Program-made: the position numbers and the translations under genes | DNA from: Ectopseudomonas composti | Lineage (GTDB): Bacteria; Pseudomonadota; Gammaproteobacteria; Pseudomonadales; Pseudomonadaceae | Assembly (NCBI RefSeq): GCF_001567565.1 | Contig: NZ_LSSW01000029.1 | Span: forward strand, 310,001-374,000 | Reading direction: 5' to 3' | DNA length: 64,000 nt | The notes under the pieces: generated by a model | What the model was told of the DNA's origin: nothing | The model's database searches: none | Seen by the model: only the letters and a program-made list of their open reading frames with translations | In this document: positions 47,087 through 56,105 of the stretch, piece by piece | Layout of the letters: the number at the start of each line of letters is the position of its first letter | Numbering within the stretch: position 1 is the stretch's first letter

Positions 47087-47944
47087 CTACTGGCTAGCGG
47101 GCTCGACCACAAGATTGTCGATCAGGCGGGTGTTACCGAGGTGGGCCGCAGTGAGGATCACCAGGTGGCGATCATCGACCTGTGCCGGACGCAGGTTCAC
47201 CGCGTTGCGGATCTCCAGGTAGTCGGGTACGAAACCGGCGGCCTGCTGCTGAGCCTGGGCCTGCTCGATCAGCCTCTGGTAGTCGCGGGCGCCACGACGC
47301 AGCGCCTCGGCAACTGCCTGCAGGCCCCGATACAGCGCAGGCGCGACGGCACGCTGCTCGGCGCTGAGGTAACCGTTGCGCGAGGACAGGGCAAGGCCGT
47401 CCTCAGCGCGTTGCGTCGGCGCGCCGATGATCTGGATCGGCATGTTCAGGTCCTGCACCAGGGCGCGAATCACCGCCAGTTGCTGATAGTCCTTCTCGCC
47501 GAACACGGCCAGGTCGGGCTGGACCATGTTGAACAGCTTGGTTACCACCGTCGCCACGCCTTCGAAGTGCCCTGGTCGGCTGGCGCCACAGAGCCCTTCG
47601 GAAACGCCAGGAACGCTCACGCGGGTCTGGTCGCCCATGCCGTGTGGGTAGATTTCCTCGACGTCGGGGTGAAACAGCAGGTGGCAACCGGCCGCCAGCA
47701 GTTTTTCCCTATCGGCGGCGAGGGTGCGGGGGTATTTGTCCAGGTCTTCCCCCGCGCCGAACTGCAGCGGATTGACGAAGATACTGGCGACCACGAAGTC
47801 GGCACGTTGGGCGGCGATCTCCACCAGCGAAACGTGGCCCGCATGCAGATTGCCCATGGTCGGTACGAAACCGATCTGCTTGCCCTCGGCGCGTGCCTGA
47901 GCGATGGCTGCGCGTAGCTCGCGCAGTGTCTTGACCGTGGTCAT
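47087..47944 (-). CDS. panC: pantothenate synthetase (pantoate-beta-alanine ligase)
   Basis: ATP-dependent condensation of pantoate and beta-alanine, 285 aa. The nucleotidyl-transferase HIGH-type motif is FVPTMGNLHAGHVSLV; other landmarks are ASIFVNPLQFGAGEDLDKYP, VFGEKDYQQLAVIRALV and LALSSRNGYLSAEQRA (KMSKS-like). Its ATG overlaps the panB stop by 4 nt, so panB-panC is one coupled unit. Confidence 0.98.
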   Translation of the reverse strand: MTTVKTLRELRAAIAQARAEGKQIGFVPTMGNLHAGHVSLVEIAAQRADFVVASIFVNPLQFGAGEDLDKYPRTLAADREKLLAAGCHLLFHPDVEEIYPHGMGDQTRVSVPGVSEGLCGASRPGHFEGVATVVTKLFNMVQPDLAVFGEKDYQQLAVIRALVQDLNMPIQIIGAPTQRAEDGLALSSRNGYLSAEQRAVAPALYRGLQAVAEALRRGARDYQRLIEQAQAQQQAAGFVPDYLEIRNAVNLRPAQVDDRHLVILTAAHLGNTRLIDNLVVEPASQ

Positions 47945-48741
47945 GCGGAAAAACCATGTTCGGCGGCTGGGAAGCTGCCGTCTTTCACGGCTTTGACGTA
48001 TGCGTCCAGGGCACCCTGGATGCTGCTCTGACCTTCCATGAAGTTACGCACGAACTTGGCGACACGGCCCGAGAGCGACAGGCCGAGCATATCGTGCTGA
48101 ACCAGCACCTGGCCGTCGGTTGCGCTACCGGCGCCGATGCCGATCACCGGAATCTTCACCGCCTGAGTGATTTCCGCAGCCAGCTCGCTCGGCACGCATT
48201 CGAGCAGCAGTATGGCTGCGCCGGCCTGCTCCAGTGCCATGGCGTCGGCGCGCATCTGCCGTGCCTGTGCCTCCTGGCGGCCCTGAACCTTGTAGCCACC
48301 GAGGATGTTCACCGCCTGTGGGGTCAAACCCAGGTGCGCGCACACCGGCACGCCACGTTCCGCCAGCAGACGGATCGGCTCGGCCAGCCAGCCGGCACCT
48401 TCCAGTTTGACCATGTGGGCACCTGCCTGCATCAGCTTGGCGCTGTTGTGCAGCGCCTGCTCGGTGGTGGCGTACGCCATGAACGGCAGATCGGTAACGA
48501 TCAGTGCGCCCTGGTTGCCACGTTTGACGCAGGCCGTGTGGTAGGCCATTTCTTCGACGCTGACCGGCAGGGTGCTGTCGTGGCCCTGCAGGACCATGCC
48601 CAGGGAGTCGCCGACCAGCAACACTTCGACACCCGCCTGGCAGGCCGCATGGGCGTAGGTGGCGTCGTAGCAGGTCAGCATGGCGATCTTTTCACCGTTC
48701 TGCTTGAGGCTCTGCAGGGTGCTCAGGGTAACGTCAGGCAT
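47941..48741 (-). CDS. panB: 3-methyl-2-oxobutanoate hydroxymethyltransferase
   Basis: First step of pantothenate synthesis, 266 aa, adding a hydroxymethyl group from methylene-tetrahydrofolate to ketoisovalerate. Motifs: MLTCYDATYAHAACQAGVEV, LLVGDSLGMVLQGHDSTLPV (metal-binding DSLG), LMQAGAHMVKLEGAGW, HLGLTPQAVNILGGYKVQGR and IGIGAGSATDGQVLVQHDML. It depends on folate, and folK lies upstream beyond a REP-bearing spacer. Confidence 0.98.
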   Translation of the reverse strand: MPDVTLSTLQSLKQNGEKIAMLTCYDATYAHAACQAGVEVLLVGDSLGMVLQGHDSTLPVSVEEMAYHTACVKRGNQGALIVTDLPFMAYATTEQALHNSAKLMQAGAHMVKLEGAGWLAEPIRLLAERGVPVCAHLGLTPQAVNILGGYKVQGRQEAQARQMRADAMALEQAGAAILLLECVPSELAAEITQAVKIPVIGIGAGSATDGQVLVQHDMLGLSLSGRVAKFVRNFMEGQSSIQGALDAYVKAVKDGSFPAAEHGFSA

Positions 48742-48946
48742 TTCAAAGGTCCTCGCTCAGACTCGGTATACCGCTTCTATATGGCGGCAATCCGGCCTGG
48801 ATTGGCATCAAAGGTGCGCCCGGCGCGGTGCGACGGGACGCCTATAGTCCAGATGGGGGGCTATGAAGTCAATTGCAGGTGTTACCGCCCTGTTACTGGC
48901 GTTACCGCCAATGCGCGGGATGTCGGGGGTGCGCAAGGGGCCGTCC

Positions 48947-49002
48947 TGTGGGAGGGACTTCAGCGGCGAGCTCGTCGGGTCGCGGCTGAAACCCCTCCCA
49001 CG
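48947..49002. repeat. REP-like inverted repeat between panB and folK
   Basis: Imperfect inverted repeat: TGTGGGAGGGACTTCAGC at the left and GCTGAAACCCCTCCCACG at the right, with an intervening CGAGCTCGTCGGGTCG. This is the TGTGGGAG-type REP/BIME common in Pseudomonas and distinct from the GTAGCCCGGATG family elsewhere in the window. Confidence 0.75.
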
Positions 49003-49015
49003 GAAGCCGGCTGGG

Positions 49016-49504
49016 TTACTCAGCCAGGCGTTCCAGGCCGGTAAACGGGCAGGCTTCGAGCAATGCACCGAGACTGCGGCCGTCCGGTAACTGCAGTTGC
49101 GCGGCCAGCTCGGCCAGCGGATAGAGCACGAAGGGACGCGCATGCATGTGGTAGTGCGGCACGGTCAGGCGTTCGTCGTCGATCAGGCGTTCGCCGAATA
49201 GCAGGATATCCAGGTCCAGCGTACGCGGGCCCCAGCGTTCGGTCTTGCGTACGCGGCCTTGCTCCTGCTCGATGCGCTGCAGGGCGTCGAGCAGTTGCCA
49301 GGGCTCCAGCTCGGTATCCAGTGCTGCCACGGCGTTGACGTAACGTGGTTGATCGGCAGGACCAAGTGGATCGCTGATGTAGAACGAAGAGTGCGCCTGC
49401 AAACGGCTGTGCGGCAGCTGGGCGATGGCCTGCAAGGCCGCACGCAACTGTTGCAGCGGTTCGGCCAGGTTGCTGCCAAGGCCGATATAGGCCCGCTCCA
49501 TCAT
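49016..49504 (-). CDS. folK: HPPK: 6-hydroxymethyl-dihydropterin pyrophosphokinase
   Basis: Transfers pyrophosphate from ATP to 6-hydroxymethyl-dihydropterin, the step before FolP; 162 aa. Motifs: YIGLGSNLAEPLQQLRAALQ, YISDPLGPADQPRYVNAVAA, IEQEQGRVRKTERWGPRTLD with the HPPK signature RWGPRTLDLDILLFG, and VPHYHMHARPFVLYPLAELA. Its ATG overlaps the pcnB stop by 4 nt, so folK translation is likely coupled to pcnB. Confidence 0.97.
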   Translation of the reverse strand: MMERAYIGLGSNLAEPLQQLRAALQAIAQLPHSRLQAHSSFYISDPLGPADQPRYVNAVAALDTELEPWQLLDALQRIEQEQGRVRKTERWGPRTLDLDILLFGERLIDDERLTVPHYHMHARPFVLYPLAELAAQLQLPDGRSLGALLEACPFTGLERLAE

Positions 49505-50892
49505 TCGCCGCTGCTTTCTTCGCTGCGCTTGCGGCGATTGCTGTTGCGGCGACGCTTGCGCGGTGCGTTGCCGGTGCTCTCGCCTTTGCCGGCGAGGTCG
49601 CGAATCATCTGCCGGCGCTCGCTATCGTTGGCGTCCTGATAGTCCGTCCACCATTCGCCCAGGCCGCCAGTGTCTTCCCCGGCCAGCTCGCGCAGCAGGA
49701 GGAAGTCATAGCCAGCACGGAAACGAGGATTCTCCAGCAGCAGGTCGGCGCGTTTGCCGCTGCGTCGCGGCAGGCGCTCCTGCATGTCCCAGATCTCGCG
49801 AATCGGGATGGTGAAGCGCTTGGGCACGGCGATGCGCTGGCATTGCTCGGCAATCAGTTCGTGCGCGGCTTCCTGCATCGCCGGAATCGGCGGCATGCCT
49901 TTGCTCTGCAACTGCAGCACGCGGGCGGGCAGGGCCGGCCACAGCAGGGCGGCGAAGAGAAACGCCGGTGTAACCGATTTACCGTCATGGATGCGGTCAT
50001 CGGTGTTGATCAGAGCCTGGCGAATCAGCTTCTCGGTGTACTGCGGGTTCTGCTTGAGCGCTGCGCCACTGGCCGGGAACAGCTGGGCGAACAGGTCGTG
50101 CTCGAGCAGCAGGTCGAAGGTGTACTCGGCGTAACCGGCGAGGAACAGCTTGAGTACCTCGTCGAACAGGCGCGCCGACGGAATGTCACGCAGCATCGGC
50201 GCCAGGCGGCGAATCGGCGCGGCGCTGTGTTTCTCGATCTCGAAGTCGAGCTTGGCGGCAAAACGCACCGCACGCAGCATGCGCACCGGGTCTTCCAGGT
50301 AACGCTGCTCCGGATCGCCGATCAGGCGTACCAGGTGGTTACGCACGTCGTGCATGCCACGGGCGTAGTCGAGGATGTGTTCCTGGGTGGGATCGTAGTA
50401 CAGCGCGTTGATGGTGAAGTCGCGGCGCTGGGCATCGTCTTCGAGGGTGCCGTAGACGTTGTCACGCAGGATGCGGCCGCTCTCGTTGCGCGCGGCGTGA
50501 TTGCTGTTTTCCTCTTCCTCGCCCTGTGGGTGATTGGCGCGGAAGGTGGCGACCTCGATGATCTCGCGGCCGAAATGCACGTGAACCAGCTTGAAGCGGC
50601 GGCCAATTACCCGTGCGTTACGGAATTCGGCGCGCACCTGCTCGGGCGTGGCGCTGGTGGCGACATCGAAATCCTTGGGATCGATATCCAGCAACAGATC
50701 GCGTACGCAACCGCCGACCAGGTAGGCCTGGTACCCGGCCTTCTGCAGGCGATCGACCACGCTGATGGCGTGACGGCTGATCTCGTTGCGATTGAGCGGA
50801 TGTTGTCGACTGCTCAGCACTTCGGGGGTGCTGCGTGGGCGTGGGGCACGGCGCAGAGGTGAGCGGAAAGACTTGAACAGCTTTTTCAGCAT
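49501..50892 (-). CDS. pcnB: poly(A) polymerase I
   Basis: Adds 3' poly(A) tails that promote RNA decay; 463 aa from the chosen start. The nucleotidyltransferase site is VGGCVRDLLLDIDPKDFDVA, followed by RRFKLVHVHFGREIIEVATF, RRDFTINALYYDP and IGDPEQRYLEDPVRMLRAVR. An arginine/lysine-rich tail (KGESTGNAPRKRRRNSNRRK) is typical. ATG 50892 (MLKKLFKSFRSPLRR) is preferred to GTG 50901; neither has a strong Shine-Dalgarno. Downstream of crcZ and coupled to folK. Confidence 0.96.
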   Translation of the reverse strand: MLKKLFKSFRSPLRRAPRPRSTPEVLSSRQHPLNRNEISRHAISVVDRLQKAGYQAYLVGGCVRDLLLDIDPKDFDVATSATPEQVRAEFRNARVIGRRFKLVHVHFGREIIEVATFRANHPQGEEEENSNHAARNESGRILRDNVYGTLEDDAQRRDFTINALYYDPTQEHILDYARGMHDVRNHLVRLIGDPEQRYLEDPVRMLRAVRFAAKLDFEIEKHSAAPIRRLAPMLRDIPSARLFDEVLKLFLAGYAEYTFDLLLEHDLFAQLFPASGAALKQNPQYTEKLIRQALINTDDRIHDGKSVTPAFLFAALLWPALPARVLQLQSKGMPPIPAMQEAAHELIAEQCQRIAVPKRFTIPIREIWDMQERLPRRSGKRADLLLENPRFRAGYDFLLLRELAGEDTGGLGEWWTDYQDANDSERRQMIRDLAGKGESTGNAPRKRRRNSNRRKRSEESSGE

Positions 50893-51104
50893 GGGATGCA
50901 CTGTTTGGAGTAGTGGTCGGCCTGCTGCGCATGCGCTTGAAAATCGAATTGTGTGGGCATCATGGCGTTATTGGCAGTCTGCTCAGACAGGGTTTTTCAA
51001 CTGCATGCGAAACGATGACCGCATGATTGCTGCGGATTCTAGCATCGTGTAGGGAGAAGGTGTGTAGAAGGGCGCAGGCGGGGGATCCGGGGACCGGAAG
51101 CTAC

Positions 51105-51466
51105 TGGGGGAGCCGAAGCTCCCCCCCAAGTTGGTGCGTGCTATGTTTTTATTGTTATTGAGGGTCTGTTGTTTTTGTTGTCGACCCTTCCCGGCTCGCC
51201 GTGGCTTACCGGGTGCTCCCTAGAATGGGGAGCCAATAGCAAACGGATTTCTTTGGACGCTGATGCTGCCTTAATCAACCAGTTCCGGCTCTGCCTTGAG
51301 GCAGTTTTATTATTCTCAGCCTGGTCGCTGGGGCGAACCCCTTGCGGCAACTCCTCTCCAAAAGAATCAGTTAGCTGCGCCTCCGTACCTTGTTGTTTTT
51401 GTTGTTCTGGAGTCGTTACGTCTTGTTCTTATTGTGTAGGGCATTGCTTGTTATTGTTGTTGTGCC
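51105..51466 (-). ncRNA. crcZ: CrcZ small RNA (Hfq/Crc antagonist)
   Basis: Located between cbrB and pcnB as in P. aeruginosa, and transcribed on the minus strand. The predicted 5' end near 51466 reads GGCACAACAACAATAACAAG. At least four A-rich CA motifs follow (ACAACAACAATAACAA, AACAACAAAAACAAC, ACAACAAAAACAAC, AATAACAATAAAAA), matching the AAnAAnAA sites that titrate Hfq/Crc. A GGGGGAGC-TTCG-GCTCCCCC hairpin (51106-51125) marks the likely 3' end, although no clear U run follows. Length is about 360 nt, close to known CrcZ RNAs. It is driven by a -24/-12 promoter with an upstream CbrB-type palindrome. Small open frames across it on the other strand are not genes. Confidence 0.9.
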
Positions 51467-51475
51467 AGAGATAAA

Positions 51476-51491
51476 GCAGATGCCGTGCCAG
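51476..51491 (-). promoter_or_regulatory. sigma-54 promoter of crcZ
   Basis: Minus strand CTGGCACGGCATCTGC: TGGCACG at -24 and TGC at -12, invariant GG and GC 10 nt apart. It places the start at about 51464-51466, directly before the first CA motif. Confidence 0.9.
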
Positions 51492-51551
51492 TTTTTACGA
51501 TTCCTTGTAAATCAAGGGCTTGAGGCAATCGTGGTGGTTCGGAGGGGGGAG

Positions 51552-51589
51552 AAAAGGCCGTGTTTTCGTTACCGATAGACCCGGCCTTT
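51552..51589 (-). terminator. cbrB terminator
   Basis: On the minus strand AAAGGCCG... ...CGGCCTTTT forms a stem with a large loop and ends in a T-rich tract, 72 nt after the cbrB stop. Confidence 0.75.
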
Positions 51590-51614
51590 GTTACGAGATA
51601 TTGAAACGGTAACA
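51589..51614. promoter_or_regulatory. CbrB-type enhancer (TGTTAC-N14-GTAACA)
   Basis: A perfect inverted repeat TGTTAC / GTAACA with a 14-nt spacer lies about 100 nt upstream of the crcZ -24/-12 element, the usual distance for an NtrC-type activator site. An extra GTTAC half-site lies at 51569-51573, and an imperfect GGTGACAACCTG / CAGGTTGTTACC repeat is nearby. It overlaps the end of the cbrB terminator. Confidence 0.8.
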
Positions 51615-51660
51615 ACCTGTGGAACCTGTGTGCGGGCAGGTTGTCACCGATGCCCCGGCG

Positions 51661-53097
51661 TCAAGGGCCACTGGTCACGCCGGATTTGCGTCGTGGAATG
51701 CCCAGGCGCTGGCGGCGTTCCCATAGGCATTTGCGGCTGATGCCCAGCTTGCGAGCCAGTTCGGTCTCGGTCATGTGGTCCTGATGCTCGAGGACGAAAT
51801 GCTGGAAGTAGTCCTCCAGCGACAGATCCTCGGTAGGCTCGTGACTGTTGCCACTGCTTTGCACGCCAGCGGCAGCCAGACTGAAGTCCTCGTCATCCAG
51901 ATCGTCCAGCTCGATGTCGATGCCCAGCAGGTCGGCGGAAATATCCGAGCCCTCGCAGAGAATCACCGCGCGCTCGATGGCGTTCTCCAACTCACGCACG
52001 TTACCCGGCCAGGGGTAATGACGGATCGCCTGCTCGGCGTCGTGGGCGAAGCGCAGCGGCTCGCGGCCCATGCGCGTGTACTGGCGCACCAGGAAGGCCT
52101 GGGCGATCTCGATCACGTCGCTGCCTCGCTCACGCAATGCCGGCAGCTTGAGTGCGATGACGTGCAGGCGGTAATAGAGGTCTTCACGGAATTGGCCAGT
52201 CTTGGCCAGGGTCTTCAGGTCGCGGTGAGTCGCGGCGATCAGGCGCACATCCACCTTTTGCGATTGCACCGAGCCAACCCGACGAATTTCGCCTTCCTGC
52301 AGCACGCGCAGCAGGCGCGCCTGGGCCTCCAGCGGCAATTCGCCAATTTCGTCGAGGAACAGCGTGCCACCGTCGGCGGCTTCCACCAGGCCGGCACGCC
52401 CGGCGCTGGCGCCGGTGAATGCGCCCTTCTCGTGGCCGAACAGTTCGGACTCGATCAGGGTTTCCGGAATGGCGGCGCAGTTCACCGAAATCAGCGGCGC
52501 CTTGGCGCGCTTGGACAGGTTGTGCAGGGCACGTGCGACCAGTTCCTTGCCGGTACCGGACTCGCCCTGTACCAGTACATTGGAGTCGGTGGGGGCGACC
52601 TTGCGAATCTTGCTGTAGAGCTCTTGCATGGCTGCGCAGGAGCCGATGATGCCGATTTCGCCATTGGCGTTGTCTACCGCCTTCTCGGCAGTTGCACCCC
52701 GTGTGCTGCTGGTCGCGGCTGGCGCTGCTGGTGCGCTCTTGGCTTCCTGGCGGTCGCGCAGAATACGGGCGACCGCCTGCAGCATCTCGTCGTGATCGAA
52801 GGGCTTGGCGATGTAATCGACGGCACCCATCTTCATCGAGTCCACCGCCGAACGCAGGCTGGCATAACTGGTCATGATCAGCACCGGTGTGCCTTCGGCC
52901 AGTTTGATCAGTTCAGTGCCAGGCGCGCCAGGCAGGCGCAGGTCGCTGACGATCAGGTCGAAGGTGGGGATGCTGTAGCGCTCCTGGGCTTCCTGTACCG
53001 AGCCAGCTTCGCTGACTTGGTACTGATTGCGTTCGAGCAGGCGGCGCAAGGCAGAGCGGATAATGGTTTCGTCTTCGACGATAAGAATATGTGGCAT
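51661..53097 (-). CDS. cbrB: CbrB, sigma-54-dependent response regulator
   Basis: NtrC-family activator, 478 aa. The receiver domain has phosphoacceptor D52 (FDLIVSDLRLPG) and the conserved lysine in YIAKPFDHDE. The AAA+ domain shows Walker A GESGTGKE, the sigma-54-contacting GAFTGA, Walker B GGTLFLDEIGELPL and WPGNVRELENAIERA. The C-terminal Fis-type helix-turn-helix is TETELARKLGISRKCLWERR. ATG 53097 follows a TTG; the ATG gives the usual 478 aa. It is downstream of cbrA by 53 nt and should activate crcZ. Confidence 0.97.
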   Translation of the reverse strand: MPHILIVEDETIIRSALRRLLERNQYQVSEAGSVQEAQERYSIPTFDLIVSDLRLPGAPGTELIKLAEGTPVLIMTSYASLRSAVDSMKMGAVDYIAKPFDHDEMLQAVARILRDRQEAKSAPAAPAATSSTRGATAEKAVDNANGEIGIIGSCAAMQELYSKIRKVAPTDSNVLVQGESGTGKELVARALHNLSKRAKAPLISVNCAAIPETLIESELFGHEKGAFTGASAGRAGLVEAADGGTLFLDEIGELPLEAQARLLRVLQEGEIRRVGSVQSQKVDVRLIAATHRDLKTLAKTGQFREDLYYRLHVIALKLPALRERGSDVIEIAQAFLVRQYTRMGREPLRFAHDAEQAIRHYPWPGNVRELENAIERAVILCEGSDISADLLGIDIELDDLDDEDFSLAAAGVQSSGNSHEPTEDLSLEDYFQHFVLEHQDHMTETELARKLGISRKCLWERRQRLGIPRRKSGVTSGP

Positions 53098-53150
53098 CAA
53101 TTCGGTCTCTCGACGGTCACGGAGGTGCTGCTGGCACCTTCTGTCGCTGT

Positions 53151-56105
53151 TTACATCGCTACGGACGTCGTCTCGACATGCCTTGGCAGGGTGACCCGAA
53201 TTCGAGTGCCCAATTGGCGCTCGGGGTCAGCCGGGCTGTCGATTGTTATCTGTCCATAATGCTCTTCCACGATCGAATAGACCAGTGCGAGGCCCAGACC
53301 GGTCCCTTCTCCGGGGTCCTTGGTAGTGAAGAAAGGTTCGAACAAACGGTCGATGATCGCCTTGGGAATGCCGCTGCCTTCGTCCTCGACGATCAGATCG
53401 ACGGTGTGCTCGCTGGCTTCGCTGCGTACACGGATGGCGCCGCCGGGTGGCGAGGCGTCACGGGCGTTGGACAGCAGGTTGATCAGAACCTGGGCCAGGC
53501 GCTGCGGGTCGCCGCAGGCCCAGTGCTGCGGGTCGCAGAGGTTGTAGAACTGGATCTCGAAGTTGCGCTTGTTCAGCGACAGCAGGCCGATGGCGTCCTG
53601 CGCCACGTCGGCCAGGCACACCGGCTCGTCGCTGCGCTGATGACTACCGGAGTGGGCGAAGCTCATCAGCGACTGGACGATGCGTGATACGCGCTTGGTC
53701 TGCTCGAGAATCTGCCCGCTGATTTCGGTCAGCTCGGCGTCGGTCTCACGTTCCTCGCGCAGGTTCTGCGCCAGGCAGGCGATGCCGGTGATGGGGTTGC
53801 CGATCTCGTGGGCGACGCCGGCGGCGAGGCGACCGATGCTGGCCAGGCGCTCGGAGTGCACCAGTTTGTCTTCGAGCATCTGGGTTTCGGTCTGGTCTTC
53901 GACCAGCAGCACCAGGCCACTGTTGCCGGGTGCCAGTGGCTCGTTGATGGCGGCCTTGTGCAGATTGAGCCAGCGAATCTGACCATCGAGCGCCAGATGC
54001 TGTTTGTGCAGATGCTGGTCGGGGCGTTCGATGAAGTCCTGCAACAGGCTCTGCCAGGGTTCGCTCAGGGTGCTCATGCGCGAGCCGACGACACGCTGCG
54101 CAGGAATGTCGGTGAGCTCTTCCATGGCCCGGTTCCACATCAGGATCTCCTGATCCTTGGCCAGCGAGCACACCCCCATGGGTAGCTCCTGCAGGGTCTG
54201 GCGATGGTAGCGGCGCAGCGCATCGAGTTCGGCAGCCAGACCGGTGAGGCGCGACTGGTAGTCTTCCAGGCGGCTTTCGATGAAGTGGATGTCTTCGGTG
54301 ACGTAGCCTTCGCTGCCGGATTTGTAAGGCAGGAAGGTCTCCACGATGTCCTGCGCCACGCTCGGCCCCATCAGGCCCGACAGGTTGGCCTCGATGCGGT
54401 CGCGCAGACGGCGCAACGCATAAGGCCGGCTTTCGTCGAAGGGCAGATGCAGGTCGCGCAGGGCTTGCTCCACCTCGCGCTGCGCGGTCTTGGCGCCAAG
54501 CGGCTTGGCCAGTTGTGCGGCAAAGTCCTGCGGCGACACGGCGACCAGTTCGCGGCGCTGCGGGCGGCGTACGTTATCCACTGCGCAGGCTTCGGCGGCG
54601 CTCTTCTCCTCGGGGCTGGCTTCGGTGAACAGCGATACAAGGGTGAATGCCAGCACGTTGGCGGCGAGCGAGGCGATGGCCGCGAGGTGCCAGCTGGCAT
54701 CGTCGAGTACATAGATGACGTCGAACAGCGGCAGGTAGAAGCCTTCCAGGTTGCCCAGCAGCGGCAACAGCATGGTCAGTGCCCAGACGCTGATGCCGGC
54801 CAGCAGGCCGGCGAGGAAACCGCGGCGATTGGCCGTCTGCCAATACAGCACCGAGAGCACGCCGGGGAGGAACTGCAGGGTGGCGACGAAGGCGACGATA
54901 CCCAGGTTGGCCAGGTCCTGTTGGGCGCCGAGCAGCAGGTAGAAGCCGTAGCCGGCCATGATGATGAAGGCGATCAGCGCGCGGCGTGTCCACTTCAGCC
55001 AGCGATAGATGTTGCCTTCGGCTGGTGGCTGGTACAGCGGCAGCACCAGGTGGTTCAGTGCCATGCCCGACAGCGCCAGGGTCGAGACGATGATCAGGCC
55101 GCTGGAAGCCGATAGCCCGCCGACATAGGCCAGCAGTGCCAGGGCTTCACTGTTGACCGCAATCCCCAGCCCCAGGGTGAAGTATTCCGGGTTGGTGGTC
55201 GCGCCGAGCTTGAGGCCGGCCCAGAGAATCAGCGGCACCGCCAGGCTCATCAGCAGCAGAAGCAGCGGCAAGCCCCAGCTGGCGCTGACCATGGCGCGCG
55301 GGTTGAGGTTCTCGGTGAAGGTCATGTGGTACATGTGCGGCATGACGATGGCCGAGGCGAAGAACACCAGCAACAGGGTGCGCCACGGCCCTTCCTGCAG
55401 GGGCGTGTGCAGCGTCGACAGTGCCACCTGGTTCTGCACCAGCCACAGTTCCAGTTCGCGCGGCCCACCGAATACCTGATACAGCGCGTACCAGCCGATG
55501 ACGCCCAGGGCGATCAGCTTGACCAGCGACTCGAAGGCGATGGCGAATACCAGGCCTTCGTGCTTCTCGCGCGTGGCGATATGGCGCGCGCCGAACAGGA
55601 TGGTGAAGAGGATGATCAGGCCGCAGTAGCTCAGCGCGACCTTTTCCTGCAGTGGCTCGCGGCTGAGGATGCCGATGGAGTCGGCCACCGCCTGGATCTG
55701 CAGGGCCAGCAGTGGCAGCACGCCGATCAGCATGAACAGCGTGGTCAGTGCGCCGGCCCAGGTGCTGCGAAAACGGAAGGCGAACAGGTCGGCCAGTGAT
55801 GACAGCTGGTAGGTGCGAGTGATGCGCAGGATGGGGTAGAGCAACACCGGCGCCAGCAGGAACGCCCCGGAGACCCCGAGGTAACTGGCGAGGAAGCCAT
55901 AACCATACTGGTAGGCCAGGCCCACCGTGCCATAGAAGGCCCAGGCGCTAGCGTAGACGCCCAGTGACAGGGTGTAGGTCAGCGGGTGGCGGATGATCCA
56001 GCGGGGGATAAGACCGTGTTCACTGACCCAGGCGACACCGAACAGCACCAGCAGATAGCCGGCGCTGATCAGGATCAGTTCGCTCAGGCTAAAGCTCGTC
56101 AGCAT
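53151..56105 (-). CDS. cbrA: CbrA, transporter-linked sensor histidine kinase
   Basis: Hybrid transporter/sensor kinase, 984 aa. The N-terminal ~500 residues form an SSS (SLC5-like) domain of about 13 membrane segments, a linker and PAS domain follow (QTLQELPMGVCSLAKDQEIL), then a HisKA domain with phosphoacceptor histidine in HEIGNPITGIACLAQ (about residue 765) and a HATPase with N-box LLSNARDASPPG and G-box GEGTGLGLALVYSIVEEH. The SSS domain is reported to transport histidine in P. putida (from memory). Its ATG lies inside the last codons of the small cbrX gene (17-nt overlap). Confidence 0.97.
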   Translation of the reverse strand: MLTSFSLSELILISAGYLLVLFGVAWVSEHGLIPRWIIRHPLTYTLSLGVYASAWAFYGTVGLAYQYGYGFLASYLGVSGAFLLAPVLLYPILRITRTYQLSSLADLFAFRFRSTWAGALTTLFMLIGVLPLLALQIQAVADSIGILSREPLQEKVALSYCGLIILFTILFGARHIATREKHEGLVFAIAFESLVKLIALGVIGWYALYQVFGGPRELELWLVQNQVALSTLHTPLQEGPWRTLLLVFFASAIVMPHMYHMTFTENLNPRAMVSASWGLPLLLLLMSLAVPLILWAGLKLGATTNPEYFTLGLGIAVNSEALALLAYVGGLSASSGLIIVSTLALSGMALNHLVLPLYQPPAEGNIYRWLKWTRRALIAFIIMAGYGFYLLLGAQQDLANLGIVAFVATLQFLPGVLSVLYWQTANRRGFLAGLLAGISVWALTMLLPLLGNLEGFYLPLFDVIYVLDDASWHLAAIASLAANVLAFTLVSLFTEASPEEKSAAEACAVDNVRRPQRRELVAVSPQDFAAQLAKPLGAKTAQREVEQALRDLHLPFDESRPYALRRLRDRIEANLSGLMGPSVAQDIVETFLPYKSGSEGYVTEDIHFIESRLEDYQSRLTGLAAELDALRRYHRQTLQELPMGVCSLAKDQEILMWNRAMEELTDIPAQRVVGSRMSTLSEPWQSLLQDFIERPDQHLHKQHLALDGQIRWLNLHKAAINEPLAPGNSGLVLLVEDQTETQMLEDKLVHSERLASIGRLAAGVAHEIGNPITGIACLAQNLREERETDAELTEISGQILEQTKRVSRIVQSLMSFAHSGSHQRSDEPVCLADVAQDAIGLLSLNKRNFEIQFYNLCDPQHWACGDPQRLAQVLINLLSNARDASPPGGAIRVRSEASEHTVDLIVEDEGSGIPKAIIDRLFEPFFTTKDPGEGTGLGLALVYSIVEEHYGQITIDSPADPERQLGTRIRVTLPRHVETTSVAM

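Noticed and set aside
48742..48946. Short GTTACCGCC repeats upstream of panB as a regulatory array
   Set aside because: Only two or three short copies in unrelated spacing; no known binding site fits, though the stretch is otherwise without a gene.
51169..51474. A 101-codon plus-strand frame across the crcZ region
   Set aside because: Its composition is the complement of CrcZ CA motifs, with no homology recognised; the minus-strand RNA explains the sequence.
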